This document shows, one piece after another, positions 12,001-23,065 of a stretch of 64,000 nucleotides of DNA; positions within the stretch are counted from its first letter, which is position 1, and each line of letters begins with the position of its first letter. A program made the translations under genes and the position numbers. Origin of the DNA: Castor canadensis. Lineage: Eukaryota > Chordata > Mammalia > Rodentia > Castoridae. The stretch is taken from positions 120,288,384 through 120,352,383 of the forward strand of contig NC_133391.1 of the NCBI RefSeq assembly GCF_047511655.1, read 5' to 3'. The notes beneath the pieces were generated by a model, which saw nothing but the letters and a program-made list of their open reading frames with translations, was not told where the DNA came from and searched no databases.

Positions 12001-12217
12001 ACGTCTTATAGGTGTCAAAAGTCTTCAGCCGTTTTTCTTCACTGCGCATTTGTGACTTAAACCCCTTCGGCATTTTCATCTGCTCTTTTTCACAATCTTC
12101 TTTACTTTCCTTTGCTAATTGAGCTGCATCTACGCCCAGAGCAACAGAGAGCACCTGAAGCAAATAATTATCCAACGGGGAGATGGTCTCCTCAGGGGTC
12201 CTGCCCGGGGTGGCCAT
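2964..12217 (-). CDS. NAIP: NAIP, 5' part: NLR family apoptosis inhibitory protein (exons for BIR1 to BIR3)
   Basis: NAIP is a cytosolic NLR that senses bacterial flagellin and type III secretion proteins and nucleates the NLRC4 inflammasome. Six coding exons can be spliced without a frame break: 12217-11650, 10462-10363, 9218-9137, 8216-8165, 5247-5128 and 3063-2964 (1022 nt, 340 codons plus 2 nt). The product starts [10 protein letters not shown] and carries three BIR domains with zinc ligands C97/C100/H117/C124, C197/C200/H217/C224 and C315/C318/H335; the last BIR3 cysteine must lie in the next exon. The NACHT and LRR exons are not in the window, so the gene continues below coordinate 1. 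The start is the first ATG, two bases after a splice acceptor, so the 5'UTR exons lie upstream. No stop or frameshift is seen. Oddities are a GC donor and a nearby L1 at the BIR3 exon. Identification rests on remembered similarity to human NAIP and is firm. Confidence 0.93.
3385..3695 (-). repeat. Composite ID-like plus B1-like SINE
   Basis: Reverse orientation: TTTGAACCCAGGGCCTC, then GGGCTGGCCTGGACTGTG, then a second B1-like part ending GGATAACAGGTATG. Confidence 0.75.
3700..3860 (-). mobile_element. L1 3'-end fragment, reverse orientation
   Basis: T-run then TTAATTAGCATACAGTTATG and GGGTTTCATGATGATAATTCC, resembling an L1 3'UTR end read in reverse. It follows a SINE directly. Confidence 0.5.
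5128..5247 (-). CDS. NAIP: NAIP exon, N-terminal half of BIR3, GC donor
   Basis: A 120-nt exon encoding [16 protein letters not shown] through AKAGLFYR. The acceptor is TTCAAG. The donor is GCAAGT, not GT, and phase and homology to human NAIP leave no better GT nearby. An L1 tail lies 38 nt upstream of the acceptor. Both ends are phase 1, so skipping this exon would keep the frame but remove half of BIR3. Confidence 0.9.
5285..6845 (-). mobile_element. 5'-truncated L1 in the NAIP BIR3-upstream intron
   Basis: The minus strand encodes the C-terminal part of LINE-1 ORF2: one frame at 6845-6459 ([18 protein letters not shown]...) and, after a frame break between about 6350 and 6460, 189 codons at 6348-5779 ([45 protein letters not shown]). 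The L1 3'UTR follows, ending in an A-rich tail at 5285-5300. Imperfect target-site duplications GACCAGCAGACTTT (5271-5284) and GACCAGCAGTCTTT (6846-6859, plus-strand reading) bound it. It lacks the endonuclease and most of the reverse transcriptase. Confidence 0.9.
7436..7655 (-). repeat. Composite ID-like plus B1-like SINE
   Basis: Begins TGGCAGTACTGGGATTTG and ends TAGGATTACAGGTATGAG, the full dimer in reverse. Confidence 0.85.
8165..8216 (-). CDS. NAIP: NAIP short exon before BIR3
   Basis: A 52-nt exon between acceptor CTTCAG and donor GTAAAA. It encodes [17 protein letters not shown] plus one base. It is required to restore frame between the 82-nt linker exon (phase 0 end) and the BIR3 exon (phase 1 start), which supports the call strongly. 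Confidence 0.9.
9070..9118 (+). repeat. ID-like SINE fragment beside a NAIP exon
   Basis: Only the A-box half (GAAGTGGCTCAAGAGGTAAG) is present, close to the donor of the linker exon. Confidence 0.65.
9137..9218 (-). CDS. NAIP: NAIP exon, BIR2-BIR3 linker
   Basis: An 82-nt exon too short for an ORF scan, found by reading the minus strand between ATTATAG and GTAATT. It encodes [20 protein letters not shown] then KGFIDVT, matching the human linker after BIR2, and provides the final BIR2 zinc ligand C224. An ID-like SINE fragment lies about 20 bp downstream of the donor. Confidence 0.92.
9478..9692 (-). repeat. Composite SINE
   Basis: Starts GGTGGGATTGGGGTTTG; ends TAGAATTACAGGAGTGAGCC. Confidence 0.85.
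9950..10258 (+). repeat. B1-like SINE followed by a composite SINE
   Basis: CCAGGCATGGTGGCACATAC starts the first; CTGATGGCTCGTGCCTATAA starts the second, which ends in a run of A at 10246-10258. They end about 100 bp from the NAIP BIR2 exon. Confidence 0.85.
10363..10462 (-). CDS. NAIP: NAIP exon, zinc-binding half of BIR2
   Basis: A 100-nt exon between acceptor CATAG and donor GTAAGT. It reads [20 protein letters not shown] onward and supplies C197, C200 and H217; C224 comes from the next exon. Its length and phases (1 in, 2 out) match the BIR3 exon at 2964-3063, as expected for duplicated BIR units. Confidence 0.93.
11210..11432 (-). repeat. Composite SINE
   Basis: T-run, GGTGGTACTGGGTTTTGAAC, then CTGAGTAGCTAGGATTATAG. 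Confidence 0.85.
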
Positions 12218-12219
12218 TT
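11650..12219 (-). CDS. NAIP: NAIP first coding exon (N-terminus, BIR1, start of BIR2)
   Basis: The exon is preceded by acceptor TTTTAG and followed by donor GTATCT. Only two 5'UTR bases precede the ATG at 12217-12215. It encodes residues 1-189 plus one base: an acidic N-terminal segment, BIR1 ([10 protein letters not shown]... with C97, C100, H117, C124) and the first half of BIR2 ending GFVFT. It is the longest open frame of its kind in the window and is uninterrupted. Confidence 0.93.
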
Positions 12220-12944
12220 CTAAAATGCGAAGAAAAGCAGGTTGATTTGGTTATAGCAACATTCTTATTACAAAGAGCATGCCCTCACTGTTTCTGAAGG
12301 CCTGGAATTTCAAAATGAAAAGAAGTTAATGGGAAATTATAAAACATCAATATTCATCTATCTAACCAATAAACATTTGCTGAGCCCCTACTTACGTGGG
12401 GAGCCATGTGCTAACATCGAGGACCAGCGATGAGCCAGACACAGATCTGACTCCGTTCATGAAGTCTTCCACTACTAACTGTAGAGGCAATGTAGTAATG
12501 ATCATAATTTTGCCATTTGTGTTAAGGGACAATATAGACAAAATTGGATAGCCCTGTAGTCACAATTTGAGAAAATTACTTCGTTGGTTTTTTGTTTGTT
12601 TAAAATGTGCCCTAGGCATGAAACAGCTTTGGCCACTGACCCAGGCATTAAGCTAGGATGAACACAGGACTGTCATCTCCTCTGCCCCTGACTGAGATAA
12701 GAGCAACACCACTAATGGAGTGGTGTTTTCCCATTGCCAGGGGAAAACTACTTAGTTTTTAAAATAATTATTTTAATTGTGTTCACTTTCTAAGTTGCAG
12801 TATTGTGTGCCCAAGCTGTGGATGCTTTACCATAATTATGGTTATGGGTACTATCCATTTTATTTTATAAACTGGTTTTTGTCTTAACAAAAACTGTAAG
12901 ATATTGTCATATAAATAAATATATATCTGCAGTATGCTTTTTAT

Positions 12945-13126
12945 GTGTGTGTGTGTTGCTGGGGATTGAACCCAGGACCTTATGCATGCTAGGCAAGCAG
13001 TCTGTCACCAACCTGTATCCCCAGCCTGCAATTATTATTTATTTTTGGCAACACTGGGGTTTGAACTCAGGGCCTCACACTTGCTAGGCAGGCCTCTATC
13101 ACTTGAGCCATTCTACCAGGCCCTGC
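12945..13126 (-). repeat. Two adjacent ID-like SINEs
   Basis: GCTGGGGATTGAACCCAGG and then ACACTGGGGTTTGAACTCAG, one after the other in the same orientation. Confidence 0.85.
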
Positions 13127-13749
13127 AATTACTTCTTAATGGCTTTACCAGTTCCCCTAAAAGGACATTTAGACTACTGTTTTTCTCTTCAGAAACAAAG
13201 GTGAGTTAAATATGCTTATGACAAAATGTTTCCCTCAATCTCGTCTTTATTTCCTCAGGATAATTTCCTAAGAGAATTACTAAATCAACCATACGGACAT
13301 TTTTAAGGGTTTTGATTTATGTTACCAAATTGCTCTGGATGTTGTTTTCACGAGGTCTTTTTCACCTTCTCTATTGTCAGGGTCCTGGTTCTCTCTCGGA
13401 TGGTTCCCTGCCATGGCTTTTCAGATATCAGAATTTTATGTCCTTCCATTAAATTAAAGCCAGCCAGCAAACAACGATTGTTTTTCAAATTGAGTGTATC
13501 TGTCAGAAGTCGCAGGTAACTTTCTAGTCCCTAGGCCATTGAGGTGGCCATCCCTGGGTGGCAATTGTGGGCTTCGGCAAGAGGCTCCAGCTGGTGTAAA
13601 GAGGCTGATGTTTCCAGCACCTTTTGAACATTGAGGTTGTGTAGCCCCAGAGGAATCAATGGCCATGGCTATTTGAAGTCCCCAAGGAATGTGCTATTAT
13701 TCAAAACCCCACACAATCTTCACTCCCCTGCTTCAGCAACCTGGCCCAC

Positions 13750-13805
13750 TAAAAAAATAAATAAATAAAAAATAAAATAAAATAAAAATAATAATAAAGT
13801 AAAAA
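13750..13805. repeat. AAAAT/AAT-rich low-complexity tract
   Basis: Runs of AAATA, AAAAT and AATAATAA just before a plus-strand B1-like SINE. Confidence 0.8.
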
Positions 13806-13811
13806 GGATTG

Positions 13812-14530
13812 CCAGGTGTGATGGTACATGACTATAATCCCAGCTACTCTGGAGGCAGAAGGATCATAAATCTGGAGGGCAGCCTGGGTTACATATCAAA
13901 ACCCTGTCTCAAACAAAACAAACAAACAGATCTGGTGTGGTCTGTGATAAAAAGTTGATGATACAGGAAATTAATTGTAGACTAAAGAGGACATAATAAA
14001 GCAGTGCCTCTAACAGCTTTAGCCATACCTGATATAGTTTTAAGAATGCAATATGCTAAAGAATGCTTATTTATCAGTACGTTGGCTCAGGCTTTCTTTG
14101 TTTTATTCTAAAATAGAAGAAAGTCAAATTTAATTTGCCAGCTGGGAACCAGAGGCTCACACTTGTGGTCCTAGCTACTTGGAAGGCTGAAATCAGGAGG
14201 ATCAAGGTTTGAGACCAGCCCAGGCAGACAGTTTGTGAGACCCCCATCTCCAAAATAAACAGAACAAAATGAATTGGAGGTGTGGCTCAAGTAGTAGAGC
14301 ACCTGTTTTGCTGGTGGGAAGCCCTGGATTCAAACCACCTAGTCCCATTAAAAAAAAAAAGTTGAAGCACTATTTAAGAGGTGGACATCAGGAGGATTAT
14401 GGTTTGAGGCCAGCCCTGGCAAAAAGTTAGTGAATTCCCATCTGAACAAAGGTGGTTCATGCTTATAATCTAGTTATGTGGGAGACATAGGTAGGACAAT
14501 CTCTGTCAGAGATTGGTTCCAGGCAAAATT
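13812..14530 (+). repeat. B1-like, composite and partial SINEs
   Basis: A B1-like unit (13812-13930), 215 bp of non-SINE sequence, then a dimer (14145-14362) and a truncated copy (14370-14530). Confidence 0.75.
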
Positions 14531-14831
14531 AGAAACATAACTAAAGCAAGAGTCCAAGCAACTGGAGGTCAATAAAATCACAGCATCACTTAAGTAAAAG
14601 GCACAAAATTAGGGATGTCTTAGTATTTCATATGATCAATTCAAAGGTGCTTGTTTGCATTCTCAGCATTTCAGTGATCCTAAAGGAATACTCCATTTAC
14701 TACCTAGGGGTGGAGATGGGACAAATTTCCTTTACAAAATATCTTTTACATACTCCCACCTTTACCTAACTCATCCAACTTGGAATTTGCCCATCTACCC
14801 ACATTTCTGCAAAAGCTGCAGCAGCCTTACG

Positions 14832-14832
<1 letters not shown>

Positions 14833-14866
<34 letters not shown>

Positions 14867-14867
14867 C
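14833..14867. repeat. (ATT)n microsatellite
   Basis: About eleven ATT units directly before a reversed B1-like SINE, so it probably grew from the SINE's A-tail. Confidence 0.95.
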
Positions 14868-14950
14868 GAGACAGGGTCTTGCTATATAGCTCAGACTGAC
14901 CTTAACCTTGAAATCCTCCTGCCTCAGCCTCCCATCTGCTGGCTTTTGAA
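14868..14950 (-). repeat. B1-like SINE
   Basis: GAGACAGGGTCTTGCTATAT and CCTCCTGCCTCAGCCTCCC in reverse orientation. Confidence 0.85.
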
Positions 14951-15499
14951 GGTACATTTGACAGTACCCAAGAAGGGTTCTTACTCACCTAATAAGACAA
15001 AAGGAACTGCTTTGTGACTACTGTGCAAAATGCCTTGTAGTAATGGTTTCTTAGGAAACCAGCTCTTTGATCCTTTTTCAGTTGTGTCTTGATGCCCTTC
15101 TCCTAAAGTGATTCAGATGAGGGTTATATTCTTATCAAAAGAAACATCTGCCCAACTCTCTGATGTCGTCTCTTCCCTTTACAGAACTGGCCATGTCTTG
15201 GCAACCTACGACTCTTTGTTACTTTCGTTTTTTGCCAACACAAGCCAAGACAGAGTATTTCGCAGTATTCTTGGCTGACTTCCACTACGTCTGAATTTCT
15301 GTCTCCTCCTTCTTCTAATAGTGTAATGATGAACACTCTGGACTCCAAATTGTTTTAATCCATTTAGCTACCTCCTTTAGCTTTTGATCTACCTCCCTAG
15401 AGTTCCATTGTATCAATGGAGTTGTCAAACTTAAAAGAACTCAAACCAGAGCTGCCTCAGCAAACAGCCTGGCAGTGATAATTCTAAATCTTTTTGTTT

Positions 15500-15840
15500 G
15501 TTTTGATACAGGTTCTTAGTTGGCCTCAAACTCTTGGTACTCCTGCCTCAGTCTCCCAAGCGCTGGGATTATAGGTGTGCACCACCATCTCACATAACAG
15601 TTCTAAATCTTTTTCCATTTTTCATCTTTTCTTATCATTTAAATAAGGTAAAAAATCATTTCAATGATCCTATGCACAGTACTATCTTCAGCAATTATAC
15701 AGAGTTAAGATAGTTGAAAAAACCCATTATGACTTTACAATAAAAGGCTTTTTAGGTTTTTTTAGTACTAGAGCTTTAACTCAGGGCCTCATACTTGCTA
15801 GGCAGGTGCTCTACCATTGATCCACTCCTCCAGCCCACAA
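15500..15840 (-). repeat. B1-like SINE (15500-15595) and ID-like SINE (15753-15838)
   Basis: GATTATAGGTGTGCACCACC marks the first and GCTCTACCATTGATCCACTC the second. Confidence 0.8.
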
Positions 15841-16009
15841 AAGGCTTCGATAAAGCATAAGATACAGAATCAAAAACAACACAACAAACCCACAGGGAAA
15901 CAGCAGGCCAATTGCTATGGGCCTTTCTGTCACTTAAGATGTGCTTCATCTTTAGGTAATGAACCACCTAGAAACAAGATGGCTGGGTCTCAGGAAAACC
16001 ATAAACTCA

Positions 16010-16990
16010 TCTGAGGAGGGGGTCTCCCATACTCCTCTGGTCTGGTGGCCCAAACTAGGATGAATGCCCAGGCTCAAAACATAAACAAGCTAGTACAGAC
16101 TGCCTCTGGCCTCACACCCCAGCTCATTAATTAACCCAGCTCGCACGTTTCATTCAGATTTGGCCAATGGACAGCACCAGGGCTCAGGTCTCTCTGGAGA
16201 TAAGTGATATCAACCCAGTACTGACACACCAATGTTCAGTGGTCAAGTTTGCTGGTCCTGAGGACATTTCTGGTGAGAAGAAATGACTTCTAAGGCCTTC
16301 TTTGGGTCTAATGTTCTTTGGCTATAAGTACTAAAAGTGACACTGAGGTGAATAGGCCATTGGGTGGGACTTAAACCTAAGTCTGTAACAAGGGTGCCAT
16401 AAGTTTAGGTATGGAAGAGCACCTTTGCAAAGACGGTCATTTACTCACCTTGAATTTTATTCAGAAGTCCAGTCAAATGGAAGGAAAGTGCTGGCCAGTG
16501 GAAGGAGAAAGAGAATGTGTGGCTTAAAACAATAACTCTGTTCTTTTCTGGAAAGCAGTGGGAAAATATTTGAGGAACTAAATTGCACAATTAGAGAAGT
16601 TACCAGTAAATGCTGTAAAGTATTGCCTCAACAGGGTTTGTTAAGACCCAAAGAGAGTGGGTGGTAAGGGAGGGGGTGGGGGCAGGGGGGAGAAATGAAC
16701 CAAGCCTTGTATGCACATATGAATAATAAAAGAAAAATGAAAAAAAAAAAAGACCCAAAGAGAATAACAAGACCTATGTAGTTCCAACAGCAAGTATTTT
16801 ATTTTGAATAGTTTGTGAAGATTGGTTAACTGTTATGCTGCTACTATAAGTTCTTTTAACTACAGCCCAGAGGCCAGGGGAACCTCTTCTTCATTTTGGG
16901 TCTTCATTTTGCTGACCCTTCTGTCTATAAACTTGCCTCCAGTAAACCTTACTTTCCATCCATAATGCTGCTGCATCTATGTTCATGTTA
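16010..16990 (+). mobile_element. Possible old LTR, interrupted by the 93-bp L1
   Basis: The non-SINE block ends with CTGTCTATAAACTTGCC and CAGTAAACCTTAC, like the TATA/poly(A) part of some LTRs. No terminal repeats were recognised. It could simply be unique sequence. Confidence 0.25.
16657..16749 (+). mobile_element. Very short L1 3'-end insertion
   Basis: The same L1 3' terminus as at 5.3 kb (GGGAGGGGGTGGGGGCAG, CCAAGCCTTGTATGCACATA) plus an A-tail, only about 93 bp. It is flanked by identical 14-bp repeats AAGACCCAAAGAGA at 16643-16656 and 16750-16763. Confidence 0.9.
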
Positions 16991-17534
16991 CTTTTTTTTT
17001 TTTTTTAAAGCATTCTGTGTATCTTGCTGCCTTTAGAAATGGGTTTTCTGAATGTTCACTGATGACGCACAGGACTCTTTCTGGTCTGTGTTTGATAGGA
17101 CTGTATATCACCTTGAAGTTTCTGGATGCCTAATTGTAGTAACTGAATGACAATTTTGTCTTTTATGTTATTTTGTCTTACTGCATTGGTCATATTCTCT
17201 ACTATAATATTGCTTAATTGTAATGAATATCCTATACTGTTCTTGGCTTTGGTATGAATTCTTCTAAAATTTGATTAAATGTTTGTTGTAGTTTTTGGAG
17301 ATATCCTCTATTAATCGAAGAAACTTCCTATCTATTCCTACTGACACTGAAACCTTCACACGGCCTTTATTGGAAATATACAAATACTGTATGTATATGG
17401 CAGGAAGGGGAAAAATCCCCGAAAGGAAAAATACTGATTGGCAAAAAAACTAAGCTCAACGCTTTTAACAGGCACTCACTCACAAATGTGCACTATCCAG
17501 TCTGAAGAGAAAATCTGGTGTCATGGGGTTTTTT

Positions 17535-17745
17535 TTTGTTTTTTTGAGACAAGGTCTCACCATGTAGCCCAGGCTGACCTTGAACTCAAATCCTGTCTCC
17601 TCTGCCTGAGAGCTAGGGATAGTTTGTTTTGTTTTTTGGCAGTACTGGGGTTTGAACTTAGGGCCTTTCACTTATTAGGTGGAGCTCTACACTTGAGCCT
17701 CACCCCAGCCCTTCTGAACACTAGAATTATAGGTGTGCACCAGCT
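17535..17745 (-). repeat. B1-like then ID-like SINE
   Basis: TTTGAGACAAGGTCTCACCA and GGCAGTACTGGGGTTTGAAC, nested close together. Confidence 0.8.
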
Positions 17746-18289
17746 TAACTTTTAAATAATGCTTTTTAACCACTTTTTAAACTGAAAAGTGTATACACAC
17801 AAGGCATCATTGTAAAGTTTAGCTATTCTGGGGCATATATATGTATTTCATTGTGCTTTTAATGGCTTATTGGCTATTCATATATCTTCTTTGGTAATCA
17901 AATCTTTTGCACATCTTAAAATGAAGTTACCTTTTTATTACTGCAATTATTTCTATATTTTGGTTATCAGTTCTACATTGCAAATATATTCTCTTAGTCT
18001 GTAACTTACCTTTTTCATTTTCTTATGGTATCTTTCCAAGAGCAGAAATTTTTAATTTTGACTAACTCAAATTTTAATTTTTCTTTTATAATTGATGCTT
18101 TTTTGTGTCACAAGAAATCATAGCCTAACTTAAAGGTGTGGAGAGATGTTCTAAGAACTAATACAAGTCCTCTGTTGGTTGAGGATATGAAGTAACTGGA
18201 ACCCTCAAGGCACTATTAGTGGAATGTAACATGGTAATAATTTATTTGGAAAAGTAGCTCAGCAGTTTCACAAAAAAGTTAAGGATATT

Positions 18290-18710
18290 CTTAATATTCA
18301 GTGCAGCAATTCCATTCCTATGTATGTACCCAAGAAAAAAATGAACACACAAAGATGTATACCAAAATGATCATAGTAACTTTATTCATCACACTAGAAC
18401 AATCCCAATGTCCATTAGGGATAAACAAATGGGTTAATTAAGTATCCATATGATGGAATACAGGCAGTAAAATGGGCCAAACTACTGATATATGCAACAA
18501 CATGAACAGATCTCAACATGAAGAAGCCATATACACTGTATGGTTTAATTTATAAGAAATTATACACAAAGGAAAAATTCACCAACAATTACAGGAGAGA
18601 TAAATGTGACTTAGTGCTGGAAGTCTTGGGGAGTACTGACAGCAAAGGAGCCTCTTTGGGGTGATGAAAATGTTGTCTCCCTTCACTGTGGTGATTATTG
18701 CAGGGACATA
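18290..18710 (+). mobile_element. Old L1 fragment
   Basis: Reads GCAGCAATTCCATTCCTATG, ACTTTATTCATCACACTAGA, CAATGTCCATTAGGGATAAA and GATGGAATACAGGCAG, characteristic of degraded L1 3' ORF2/3'UTR sequence. Confidence 0.65.
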
Positions 18711-18732
18711 CAGTTATCAAAAGGCATGGAAT

Positions 18733-18955
18733 TAGTCAGACATGGTGGGGCACACCTGTAATTCTAGCTACCCGGGAGGCAAAAGCAGGAGGCTCAGGAG
18801 TTCAAGGTCAGCTCAGGCAAAATTAGTAAGGTCCTATCTCAAAGACAAAATACAAACAAAAGGGTAGAGGGTACGGCTCAGGTGGTAAAGCGCTCACCTA
18901 GCATGTGGGAGGCCCTGGGTTCAATCCTCATTACCACCACCCCCACACATACACG
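18733..18955 (+). repeat. B1-like plus ID-like dimer
   Basis: CAGACATGGTGGGGCACACC through GGGTTCAATCCTCATTACC. Confidence 0.85.
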
Positions 18956-19217
18956 TAAGACATGGAATTACTTAAAATGAGAACATTTGAATGTATGTTA
19001 ATTAAAATATCAATTTACTACAAGCTCTGAACTCATAAACAAATAAGCTGTCTACACAGAATCTAGAGAAATGAAAAGGCAATTCCATGTCTGTGACGTG
19101 TTTTCTCTGTGTTGCCTAGGCTGGCCTTAAACTCCTGGGCTCAGCACTCACCAAATCCGTTTTAAGTTACCTAGGTATCTGTAACATGATTAGAAGCAGT
19201 TCTCATACTGGGCACCT

Positions 19218-19282
19218 CGAACCACACCTCTAGAGCTTGACTCAAGAGTCTAGAGCTTGACTCTAGAACTTGACTCAAGAGG
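19218..19282. repeat. Short tandem repeat of CTAGAGCTTGACTCAAGAG-type units
   Basis: Three imperfect copies of a unit of about 20 bp in a row, the last with GAACTTGACTC. No function is evident. Confidence 0.75.
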
Positions 19283-19317
19283 CCTGAGAGAGCCCAACAA
19301 TTTGCATTTCTGAGAAC

Positions 19318-19645
19318 TTTTTTTTTTTTTGTGGTACTGAAGTTTGAACTCATGGCCTCATGATTGGCAGGTAAGCATTCTACCACTTGAGCCACTCCAC
19401 CAGCACAATTTGCATTTCTAATGCGTTCCCAAGTGAGGCGGAGGCACTCCATTTAGAATCACTGACTGCAGAGACCTTTAAAAGCTCCCTCTTCCTCCAA
19501 AGAATCATTTTTTTCCCTTTTTATTTTTTGTTTTTTGAGACAGGATCTCACTGTATAACTCAGGCTGGCCATGAACTTGCATTCCTCTTGCCTCAGTCTC
19601 CCGAAGGGGTGGAATCAGAGAGATGCCCCACTATACCAGGCTTCA
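19318..19645 (-). repeat. ID-like (19318-19412) and B1-like (19530-19645) SINEs
   Basis: GTGGTACTGAAGTTTGAACTC and TTTTTGAGACAGGATCTCAC. Confidence 0.8.
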
Positions 19646-21149
19646 AAGAATCACTCTTAATGTGTAAAATCTGAAAACCCCAGTCCCACAAAAGAAACAA
19701 ACAAAAAACAGGGCTAAATAATGATTACCTCATTTAAAATATTTTTTTAAAAAAACTTTCAGACCAAGTAAGAAATGCATAGGTAAAAAGTTAAAAGTAC
19801 AAAATGAGGTAAAGTGAAATCTATACCTCACTTCCTCGCTGACACTCAGGTGTCAAAGGTGGCCTCCTTTACATTTGACAGTACTTTGCAGAGGTCACCG
19901 CTCTGTGTTAACCTGGGCTGAGGCTCTTTAGGTGTTTGAACTGTGCCCAACCCGTTTTTATAGCTCCTCCATCCCAATCCTGTAACACTTGGATTTGTTA
20001 GCACTTTCACATGGACTTTTTTACATTATCTGCTTCTTTTTTATGCCCAGAGGTTCACAGATCAATTAGGTTAGGGCTTATGTCCTATTTTCAGTGTCTT
20101 CATCTGTAATGCCTAAGATCTTGTCAGAATTACAGCTAATATACAAGGTTTGCTGAGTAAATTAACAAGTTAGTGAATGAAGAAATTGTGTAGTTTCAAG
20201 GGTCCTGGCCTGAGGAGTGACTGAATTGCTATTCAGTCAGATGAACACAGTCCCCAGTCCATCTCATAATACCTCACCCCACACACACACCAAAACTAGA
20301 AAACATGTAGAACAGTGAATTCTCTGCCACTGGAGAACAGGAAGCAAAAGGAGTACTAGGGCCCCCCCTCCCCCCAAAGAACACTTCCCAGAAATGTGTC
20401 AGCCTCTTGTGCCGTTCTTCATAGGCCTCAGGGAGCAGAACTTCTTGCCTTTTCTCTTCAACTCTACCACTCACTAAAGGCCTTGGGATTCCACCACCCT
20501 ACCTAAGGGCTGGATGTATCCCCTTGTTTCTCACCATTCAGAGATCATTTCATGAATGAATTTGTTAACCATAATAAAGAACTGAACCACTGACCACCAA
20601 CATGAGGAAGTTAAAAAGCATTAAGTAATCTTACAAAATCCTACAGTTCTCTTCCACTTCCTTCCCAAGCAGAAGTCTTGCTGACCTGTTTTGACTTGTG
20701 TTTTGCTTACAAAACAAAAAACCCATAGCATATTATTTATATAATTCATACAATTTAAAAACATAAAGAGGATTATAAAGGCATGTGAACTAGTAGAAAT
20801 AGGGAATGGATATTAATAGGTATGGGGTTTCCTCTGGGTGCAGATGTGAACTGTAAGCTGTAGAATAATGTCTCCTCCTTCACTTCTGATATTAGTAATC
20901 TGAGTCTTCATTTTGCTGAACCAATATTTGGATTTATTGATTTTCTTTATTGGTTCCCAGTATTTCTTTTTGTTTACATACTTGTATTTTTCCTCCCTTT
21001 TTTGCATAATAGGTAACATATCCTACACCCTGAATGTTCCCATATTCTAAAGGATTTACTTCATACTTCAGGTAAAGAAAAATAATCCTAAATAGATGTG
21101 AAATGCAAGAAGAAATGAAGACTCAAAAAAGTGTTAAATGTAATGTATA

Positions 21150-21265
21150 TTTAAACTGGTGGAGTGGCTCAAGTGGTAGAGCGCTTGCATAGCAAGAGTG
21201 GGGTCCTGAGTTCAACCTCAGTACCACCAAAAAACAAATAAATAAATAAACAAATATATATTTGT
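21150..21265 (+). repeat. ID-like SINE with AAAT-rich tail
   Basis: GGTGGAGTGGCTCAAGTGGT and GAGTTCAACCTCAGTACC, followed by AAATA repeats. Confidence 0.85.
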
Positions 21266-22337
21266 GTATAATATGTGTATATATATACTTAAATCTTAAT
21301 AAACATTGACTAATTAAAACAAACATTAATATTGTATGAAATAGAAAAAATACAATAATGCATTTATAAGGAAGGAGTGAAATGAAATAAGGTATTTTTA
21401 GTCTTGGTATCATATGTGGGGAGGGTAAAGGTTCATATTAATTTTGACTTTTAATTATTTACGAATGAGTATCAGACACAAACTTGTAATGTCTCCTCAG
21501 ATTCTTTTGGCTGCCTCTTTCCTTCCGAAGGTGTTGCCTACCTCCTACTCCATCACTGCTGCCTTTGTCCAGCTTCGTGGGCTAGCTGGAGTCTAAATTA
21601 AAGTCACAGGCCTATCTGACCTGAGCTGCCACTCCACCTTCCAGAGTTGCATGCAAGGCCACACCACTAAGAGAGAACAGGCTTGCTGAGCAGTTACAAA
21701 GGACTGGATGACACACTCTGTAAGCAAACTCCAACCAGTGGTTAATGGGAGATGGACAGAATTAGAAAATATGTTATCTATTTTTCCTCCCTTCAATGGG
21801 CTGCTCAGAGAAGTTTCTTCTTACAACCTTCCAGAGAAGGTGCACACTCTAGGTAAACACACTTGCTGGGAGACTTGTCTCTTCACAGCTTGTCATGAAG
21901 TCTGGCCACTGTGGTAACATACTGCATCACGTTTTTCCTCACCTTACTTTCCCTTTCTTTCCTTACTTCACCTCCCACATTTGCACCTCCAAATAAAGCA
22001 ACAACACTTTCATCTTTGCCTCAAGCTCTATTTTCTAGAGGACCCAAGTTAAGAAATTCTGTGCAATTTCTAGTGACCACTAAAAGAATAAAAAAAAGAA
22101 CACATAATTTCTTAACAAGGGAGGAAAACTTAAGAAAAGATGAAATAGTTTAAATCAATAGCACAAAGAGGGTAGATCTGACCAGAAATATATCAATGAT
22201 AATACATATATCTAAACATAAATATATTAAGTATATTTATTACTACACATAAATTTAATTTACACATTAAATGTAAAGGGACTAAATGCTTTAGTTAAAA
22301 GTCAAAGATGTCAGACAGAATAAAAAGAACATTAAGG

Positions 22338-22870
22338 GGCTAGAGGTATAGCTCAGTGTTAGAGCACTTGCCCCTAACATGTGTAAGGCCCTGGATTTGA
22401 TACCAGAACTGAAAAAAAAAAAAAGGGAACAGTGGCTTACACCTATAACCCCAGCTATTCCAGAGGACTGATGTTCGAGGACAGCATGAGGAAAAAAGTT
22501 AGTGAGACCCCCGTCTCAACAAACGAGCCAGGCTTGGTGGTTTATGCCTCTAACCTTCACTTACATGGAAGGCATAGGAAGGAAGATTGAGGTCTGCGGC
22601 CAGCCCTGGCAAAAACACAAGACCCAGGCTGGTGTAATGACTCTACCATTGAGCCATTCCTAGCAAGCATGCTGTCCTGAGTTCAAATCCCAATACCACC
22701 AAGAAAATAAAACAAAACAAGAAAACAAGATCCTATCTGAAAAAATAAATAAAGCAAAAAGGGTTGGTAAAAGCAAGTGGTAAAGTGCTTGCTTAGCAAG
22801 CAGAAGACCCTGAGTTCAAACCATGCACAAGGCCCTAGGGCTGATTCCCAAAATTGCACCCCCACAAAAG
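22338..22870 (+). repeat. SINE cluster (three to four units)
   Basis: ID-like unit at 22338-22425, composite at 22425-22740 and ID-like at 22755-22868, all in the same orientation. Confidence 0.8.
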
Positions 22871-22979
22871 AGACGTGCACATTTGGATGTATTTAAAATA
22901 AATTAATAATACTATAGAGTTCCAAAAAGGAAATTAAAGGCCAGAACTGTCTTAATCACCATTTCTACTTCCGCAGTCT

Positions 22980-23065
22980 TTTTTTTTTTTCTCCACTGGG
23001 ATGGAACCCAGTGCTTCACTCAACGTAGGCAAGTGCTCCATGACTGTGCTACATTCCCAGTCCCC
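22980..23065 (-). repeat. ID-like SINE
   Basis: T-run, GGGATGGAACCCAGTGCTTC, CATGACTGTGCTACATTCCC. Confidence 0.7.

Noticed and set aside
14655-15017. 120-codon plus-strand frame with a poly-Ile run
   Set aside because: The Ile run is the ATT microsatellite and the following part is a B1-like SINE.
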